From: Opitutaceae bacterium
GTDB taxonomy: Bacteria > Verrucomicrobiota > Verrucomicrobiia > Opitutales > Opitutaceae
DNA: 9,136 nt
NCBI GenBank assembly: GCA_005787865.1
Contig: SXZN01000254.1
Span: 1-9,136 of the forward strand
Direction of reading: 5' to 3'
Under the pieces are notes generated by a model that saw only the letters and a list, made by a program, of their open reading frames with translations, had not been told where the DNA came from and made no database searches. This document shows, piece after piece, positions 5,273 through 9,136 of the stretch. Position 1 is the first letter of the stretch; the number at the start of each line of letters is the position of its first letter. Made by a program: the position numbers and the translations under genes.

Positions 5273-7042
5273 TTAGAGCTGCAGAAAATCGTCGACCGTA
5301 TTTTGGGTGGCGACCATGCGGGCGAAGGGGCCGCCGCGGGCGACGAGAGTACGAAAATCACCTTCTTCAATGATGCGGCCGGCCTCCAGCACAATAATGC
5401 GACTGGCGTTGCGAATGGTGCTGAGACGGTGGGCAATGGTAATCACGGTGCGCCCGGCGGCAAGACGGTCGAGGGCTTCTTGGATCAACCGCTCGCTTTG
5501 ATAATCGAGCGCGGAAGTGGCCTCATCCAAAATGAGCACAGGCGGATTGCGCAAAATGGCACGCGCGATGGCGAGGCGCTGGCGTTGGCCGCCGGAAAGG
5601 GTGACGCCGCGCTCGCCCACGGCGGTCGCGTAGCCGTTGGGCAAGCGCAGAATAAATTCTTCGGCATTTGCCTGCTGCGCGGCTTGCCGTAACTCGTCGT
5701 CGGTGGCGTCGGCGCGCGCAAAACGTAAATTGTCACTGATAGTACCTGATAGCAGCAGGCTATCTTGTAACACCACGGCCAATTGCCGGCGAACCCAGCG
5801 CATGTCCCATTCTGACTGGGGCACTCCATCAATAAAAATTTGGCCACGGGAGGCTGCGTAGAGTCCGAGCAGTAAATTTGCTAACGTGCTTTTCCCTGAG
5901 CCCGAAGGTCCGACCAAGGCAACGTGCTCCCCGGGTTTAATGGAAAGATTAATTTGGTGGAGCACGAGTTGCTCGGGGGCGGTGGGGTAGGCGAAGTTAA
6001 CTGCATCGAAGACGATATCACCGCTGAGGCGGTCCGCGCGGCGCGAGCCTTGCCATTGTTCGACGTAGGCGGAATCGATGAGCTCCTTGATGCTCTGGAA
6101 ACTTTCGCGGCCGATAAAAAATTGTTCGCTGAGGCTCACGAAGGCTTGAATGGGGCCGAGGACAATCGGGAGGCCCGCGACAAAGGCAAAAAGCGTGCCG
6201 TAAGAAATATCCCCTCGAATGGCGAGCCAGGCCCCCGCGGCCATGACTACCAGCGCGATGACCTGGGTGCTCACATACCAAAAAGTGCCAAAAATAGCAT
6301 TGAGGTAGCTCTGCTGGATGCGTTGGCGGGCAAAATCTAAACTGCTACGGTCCAAGTCAGCCTCAGCTTGTTTCTCCTCGCCGAAGCTGCGGACCAAGCG
6401 AAGCGCGGAAATATATTCGCTGGCGGTACCGGTTAGTTGCTCCTGCGCGAGCCGGGCGGCGTGATTACTATACTGGATGCGGGCGAAGAAATAATATTTA
6501 GCGAGAGCGTAGGCGGGGATAATGAGGCCGAGGACTAAAGCGAGGCGCCGATTGAGAATCGTGAGGATAATAAAAATACTCATCCCGTAAAGGACGTTGG
6601 GCAGAAACTGATTGAGAATATTATAAAGCAGCGCCTCAACTTTTTGCGTATCGAAGGCGTATTTTGCCAGTAAGCGCCCCGTCTTTTGTTGGTCTAAATA
6701 ACCAAAGCTCAGGAACTGCAGCTTGAAGAAAATCCGACTGCGCATCTCGACCATCATTTGTGCCATGGCTTGCGCGGTGACGTGGGCCCCCCAAACCGAG
6801 AAAACATAATGCAGGGCGAGTAAGAGCAGGAACCAGCCGCTCAGTTGCAGAATGGCGAATGTATCGCGGGCGGGGACCGCGACATCAATCATGCGTTGAA
6901 ACAACCACGCGCACGGGGCCACGGCGAGGGAGCGCAGCAGCGAAAGACCAAAGCCGCGCCAGAGGCGGTCACGGCTACCCCACAGATAGCCGGCTAACGT
7001 CCGGGCGGTGAGGGCTTCGGGAGCTAGGGGCGTCGCACTCAA
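5273..7042 (-). CDS. ABC exporter half-transporter (TMD-NBD fusion)
   Basis: 589 residues, the usual length of an MsbA/LmrA-type half-transporter that works as a dimer in the inner membrane. The membrane domain spans about 28-315 with hydrophobic segments near 28-50, 62-85, 140-160, 165-185, 252-275 and 280-300. The ATPase domain is complete: A-loop Tyr352, Walker A GPSGSGKST (378-386), Q-loop Gln426, signature LSGGQ (482-486), Walker B VLILDE with Glu507, D-loop SALD and H-loop His538. ATP-driven export of a lipid, drug, peptide or polysaccharide precursor is possible; the substrate cannot be read from the sequence. The start is TTG at 7042-7040, overlapping the TGA of the upstream oxidoreductase as TTGA, which suggests translational coupling. 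The first in-frame ATG is at residue 51, inside the membrane domain, so a later ATG start is unlikely. The gene ends TAA, with 110 bp to the next start. Confidence 0.92.
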   Translation of the reverse strand: MSATPLAPEALTARTLAGYLWGSRDRLWRGFGLSLLRSLAVAPCAWLFQRMIDVAVPARDTFAILQLSGWFLLLLALHYVFSVWGAHVTAQAMAQMMVEMRSRIFFKLQFLSFGYLDQQKTGRLLAKYAFDTQKVEALLYNILNQFLPNVLYGMSIFIILTILNRRLALVLGLIIPAYALAKYYFFARIQYSNHAARLAQEQLTGTASEYISALRLVRSFGEEKQAEADLDRSSLDFARQRIQQSYLNAIFGTFWYVSTQVIALVVMAAGAWLAIRGDISYGTLFAFVAGLPIVLGPIQAFVSLSEQFFIGRESFQSIKELIDSAYVEQWQGSRRADRLSGDIVFDAVNFAYPTAPEQLVLHQINLSIKPGEHVALVGPSGSGKSTLANLLLGLYAASRGQIFIDGVPQSEWDMRWVRRQLAVVLQDSLLLSGTISDNLRFARADATDDELRQAAQQANAEEFILRLPNGYATAVGERGVTLSGGQRQRLAIARAILRNPPVLILDEATSALDYQSERLIQEALDRLAAGRTVITIAHRLSTIRNASRIIVLEAGRIIEEGDFRTLVARGGPFARMVATQNTVDDFLQL

Positions 7043-8151
7043 CCGCGATCGGGCGGCTGACCTTTCGTCCGCGGGGGCGCGCGGTGACCATGCAGCGCCA
7101 TGTAGAAAGGATCTCCTGGCCGGATGGAGCCGCGCGGGACAATTTCACCGGTGAAGGCTGATTTGTAGATCGCCGTCAGCAGCTCGAGCGTCTGGCGCGC
7201 TTGGAAGCCCGACGTGAGTGGGCGCCGTTGCGCATCACGGTCCGCCACAAAAGCGTTGAGCTGCGCGCCGTGGGAGGAGCTGATTTCCGCGGGGAAATTC
7301 TGCCATGCTTGCATGAGGCTATCATCCGGCCCCGGCGGGATCGGCGTGAGCTTCCAATTGTCGCGGGAGTAACCGTAAAGATGAGTGAGCTCCAGCGTGG
7401 CGCGCTGATAGTCGAGCCGGAGATAAGTTTCTTGGCGCGGGCTGAGGGCGCTGTTGACGATGGAGCCCATGGCGCCGCTGGCAAAGCGGACGATGGCCAT
7501 GGAAACATCTTCGACCTCGATCGCCCGATCGAGGGTACCGACCGCCGCCCGGACGTCACGCCAGTCGCCCATCAGGTGGAGAAAATGATCCATCGCGTGA
7601 ATCCCGAGCCCCATCGTGGGACCGCCGAGTTCCGTATTCCAGCGGCCCCGCCAGGGCACCGCATAATACGCCGCATCGCGAAACCAGAGTGTGTTGCAGA
7701 CGCCGACGAGCGGTTGTCCTAACTGGCCTTGGTCGGCGAGGCGGCGAACATGCGCGGTCGATGAACCAAAGCGCATCTGAAAAATGCAGGAAGTGAAACA
7801 GCCCGTGCGTTGCTCCGCTGCTTCGATCAAATCCAATTCGGCTAAGGAGCCGCAGAGAGGCTTTTCGCACAGCACCCAGGCGCCCGCTTCCATGGCAGCA
7901 ATGCTCATGCTGGCATGCTGGGCGGGAGGCGTGGCGATTAAAACAATATCGGGCCGCTCGGCCTTCAGCATTGTGGCGTAATCCGTGTAGTGGCGCGGGA
8001 TTTTATGCTGACCGGCAAAATCCGCTACTCGCTTGGCGTCAATATCGACCGCCGCATCGAGGGTCACCCGGCCCTGCGTGTCCTCAACCGCTCGCACATG
8101 CGCATCGCCGATTGAACCGGTGCCGACCAGGACAGCGCGGTAGGTTTTCAT
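7039..8151 (-). CDS. Gfo/Idh/MocA family oxidoreductase
   Basis: 370 residues, typical for the family of NAD(P)-dependent sugar and inositol dehydrogenases. The N-terminal Rossmann fold shows GTGSIGDAH (10-18) for dinucleotide binding, Asp36 at the end of the second strand (AAVDID), the ATPP loop (73-76) and the family hallmark CEKPL (95-99). The C-terminal alpha/beta domain has WNTELGGPTMGLGIHAMDHF (171-190); His185 and Asp188 match the GxxxHxxD motif that carries the catalytic His. Probable role: reversible oxidation of a hydroxyl on a sugar, sugar acid or inositol; the specific substrate is not evident. No signal peptide or Tat motif, so cytosolic. Start ATG 8149-8151 gives a tight Rossmann start (KTYRAVLVGTG). 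It is the first gene of a likely minus-strand operon and overlaps the ABC exporter by 4 bp. The C-terminal tail from about 358 is Arg/Pro-rich and probably unstructured. Confidence 0.92.
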   Translation of the reverse strand: MKTYRAVLVGTGSIGDAHVRAVEDTQGRVTLDAAVDIDAKRVADFAGQHKIPRHYTDYATMLKAERPDIVLIATPPAQHASMSIAAMEAGAWVLCEKPLCGSLAELDLIEAAEQRTGCFTSCIFQMRFGSSTAHVRRLADQGQLGQPLVGVCNTLWFRDAAYYAVPWRGRWNTELGGPTMGLGIHAMDHFLHLMGDWRDVRAAVGTLDRAIEVEDVSMAIVRFASGAMGSIVNSALSPRQETYLRLDYQRATLELTHLYGYSRDNWKLTPIPPGPDDSLMQAWQNFPAEISSSHGAQLNAFVADRDAQRRPLTSGFQARQTLELLTAIYKSAFTGEIVPRGSIRPGDPFYMALHGHRAPPRTKGQPPDRG

Positions 8152-8243
8152 GGGTTAAGGGTGGGTGAGGATGAAGAGCGCACAGGGAGTCCGAGAAAGG
8201 CGGAAGTCTGAGTGAGCCTATTTAATAGAAATGGGCGATATGA

Positions 8244-8273
8244 ATTATCTGAAAATAAATGAAAATTGATTGC
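8244..8273 (-). promoter_or_regulatory. Candidate promoter for the oxidoreductase gene cluster
   Basis: On the minus strand GATAAT (8249-8244) matches the sigma-70 -10 box at 5 of 6 positions, within an AT-rich island in otherwise GC-rich sequence. The -35 region is poor: the best choices are GCAATC (8273-8268) at 18 bp or AATCAA (8271-8266) at 16 bp. The start ATG lies about 90 bp downstream, giving a moderately long leader. Consensus guess only. Confidence 0.3.
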
Positions 8274-8469
8274 AGGCTGCCATCGGTCGAGGAGCTGGAA
8301 AGTGGGGAAAAGATGCAAATTTGGACACCGTCCGCCATTCCAATTGAGGGCTGCCATCCTCGCCGGCACGAGCCCTCGGTCGGGGGCGGTCATTGGGTCC
8401 TAGCCGCCGCCACGCTCAGTGCCCGTGCGACTACGCACCACCCGCCGCCCGTGCGCCTAATTCGAATCT

Positions 8470-8514
8470 CCGGAAGCTCGTTTGTAATATATTATATTAC
8501 AAACGAGCTTCCGG
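8470..8514. repeat. 45-bp perfect palindrome with 22-bp arms and a 1-nt centre
   Basis: Left arm 8470-8491 begins CCGGAAGCTCGTTTG and ends TAATATA. Right arm 8493-8514 is its exact reverse complement, ending CGAGCTTCCGG; T8492 is the centre. The outer halves are GC-rich and the centre is AT-rich (TTTGTAATATA). It starts 7 bp beyond the stop codon of the ferritin-like gene. As RNA from the minus strand it would form a stem of about 20 bp, so transcript termination or 3'-end protection is plausible. However, the sequence after it on the minus strand (AGATTCGAATT) is not a T-tract. It could also be an operator or a cruciform-forming site. Confidence 0.9.
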
Positions 8515-8521
8515 GGGGGCG

Positions 8522-9136
8522 TTATTTTACGCCGACGAGGGCGAGGATTTTATTGCCCGTGAGCCGGCGCTCGGGCGGCAGGCTGTGCGGGGTGCGATTG
8601 CCGAAGACTTTCGCTAGTTCGACGAATTTCGCTTGGGTCGCTTTAACAAATTCCTCCACCGAGCGAGTCTCGCCGCCGAGGGCCATGATTTGCGGCAGCC
8701 AATGGTGGCCATAGCGCACATGATTTTGCTCATCGTTGCGATCGAAGGCGAGCAGGGTGTCGGCTTCGAAATCGTTGAGCTCGCGGATGCGGTCCATGAC
8801 GGTGGCCTTGGTCGGAAAACTGCCGGCCTCAAATTCCATGGTCATCATCGCGTAGCGTTCGTGCGGCGCCATCTGCACTAAAATATTATAAAGATCGAGG
8901 GAGTGCTCCACCGTCATCAAATCGACGCCAAGCTTGGGGAGTTGGCGGTAGCCGAAGGCGCTGTGGCGGGATTCATCCCACAGATGACGGGCCATATCGT
9001 GGTGCAAATCAAAGGGCGCCGCGGGGGTATCGTAGAAAATGGTCGCGAGATAATCGACGGCATCCAACTCCATCATGAGCCAGACATAGACCATCAGGCG
9101 AATGACGCGGGCATCGGTTTGCGGATCGACGAGCCA
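8522..9136 (-). CDS. Di-iron ferritin-like protein, C-terminal part (partial)
   Basis: 204 residues are visible; the frame is open to the right window edge (first codons WLVDPQTDARVIRL), so the start lies outside and an internal ATG at 9092-9094 is not the start. The pattern fits a four-helix ferritin-like bundle with a di-iron site: Glu23 in MMEL, Glu55 and His58 in WDESRHSAFG, Glu101 or Glu103 in TMEFEAG, and Glu136 and His139 in NDEQNHVRYG, i.e. two ExxH motifs plus two single Glu ligands. Such proteins include oxidases, oxygenases and uncharacterised DUF455-like families; the specific function cannot be assigned. The C-terminus (PPERRLTGNKILALVGVK) looks like a complete end with a TAA stop. 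A small GGCGT/ACGCC inverted repeat (8518-8533) spans the stop and the large palindrome follows. It lies upstream of and in the same direction as the oxidoreductase but 370 bp away, so probably a separate transcript. Confidence 0.8.
   Translation of the reverse strand, partial: WLVDPQTDARVIRLMVYVWLMMELDAVDYLATIFYDTPAAPFDLHHDMARHLWDESRHSAFGYRQLPKLGVDLMTVEHSLDLYNILVQMAPHERYAMMTMEFEAGSFPTKATVMDRIRELNDFEADTLLAFDRNDEQNHVRYGHHWLPQIMALGGETRSVEEFVKATQAKFVELAKVFGNRTPHSLPPERRLTGNKILALVGVK

Larger units (their letters stand above)
8152..8521. other. Gene-free region upstream of the oxidoreductase
   Basis: About 370 bp between the ferritin-like gene stop and the oxidoreductase start. Open frames here (an 81-residue minus frame and a plus frame running antisense into the ferritin-like gene) do not read as real proteins. 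It contains an AT-rich segment at about 8218-8273 with a candidate promoter, two copies of GGCTGCCATC (8275-8284 and 8349-8358), and a 45-bp palindrome at 8470-8514. Nothing else is recognisable. Confidence 0.65.

Noticed and set aside
8148..8393. 81-residue minus-strand frame just upstream of and overlapping the oxidoreductase start
   Set aside because: It covers the candidate promoter, has no motif or ribosome binding site, and its composition looks non-coding.
8470..8514. Insertion sequence or MITE end
   Set aside because: No transposase, no visible target-site duplication, and the two arms are adjacent with one base between, so there is no internal element.
8259..8714. Plus-strand frame starting MKIDCRLPSVEELESGEK
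   Set aside because: The first residues look plausible, but the frame runs through the palindrome and then antisense through the ferritin-like gene, with a low-complexity His/Pro/Arg stretch in between.

Overview
The window is moderately GC-rich and densely coded, mostly on the minus strand. Gene content (a signal-peptide-bearing six-hairpin glycosidase with a malectin-like region, a Gfo/Idh/MocA oxidoreductase, a mutarotase-like protein, small exported proteins) and convergent-intergenic repeats built on GCGAAG and CCTCTAR words suggest a carbohydrate-degrading member of the Verrucomicrobiota, perhaps Opitutaceae-like. This placement is inference; no rRNA or other phylogenetic marker is present.

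Layout. Positions 1-2342 (minus) hold a large exported glycosidase-like gene. It is split by one in-frame TAA at 306-308, and the same reading frame stays open and clearly family-like for about 100 more codons to the window edge. A short AT-rich divergent region (2343-2459) separates it from a plus-strand peptidase E-like (S51) gene at 2460-3248, which has a signal peptide and lacks the canonical third catalytic residue. The convergent gap 3249-3709 has no gene. It holds diverged copies of a repeat module, two CCTCTAR heptamer arrays, a hairpin and a C6-T-C6 tract.

From 8151 down to 3710 (minus) lies a possible operon of four genes: a Gfo/Idh/MocA-family oxidoreductase; an ABC exporter half-transporter whose TTG start overlaps the oxidoreductase stop by 4 bp; a 178-aa exported protein of unknown function; and a galactose-mutarotase-fold protein. 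Upstream of it is a gene-free stretch of about 370 bp. That stretch has a candidate promoter and, at its far end, an almost perfect 45-bp palindrome just behind the stop of a di-iron ferritin-like gene that runs off the right edge.

The glycosidase, the mutarotase-like protein and the sugar-dehydrogenase-like enzyme fit a general theme of glycan or sugar processing, but no specific pathway can be assembled from this window. I do not see a convincing new multi-gene system. The most notable items are the nonsense codon in the glycosidase gene, the long palindrome, the composite repeat modules and the exported peptidase E-like protein with a substituted catalytic Glu.
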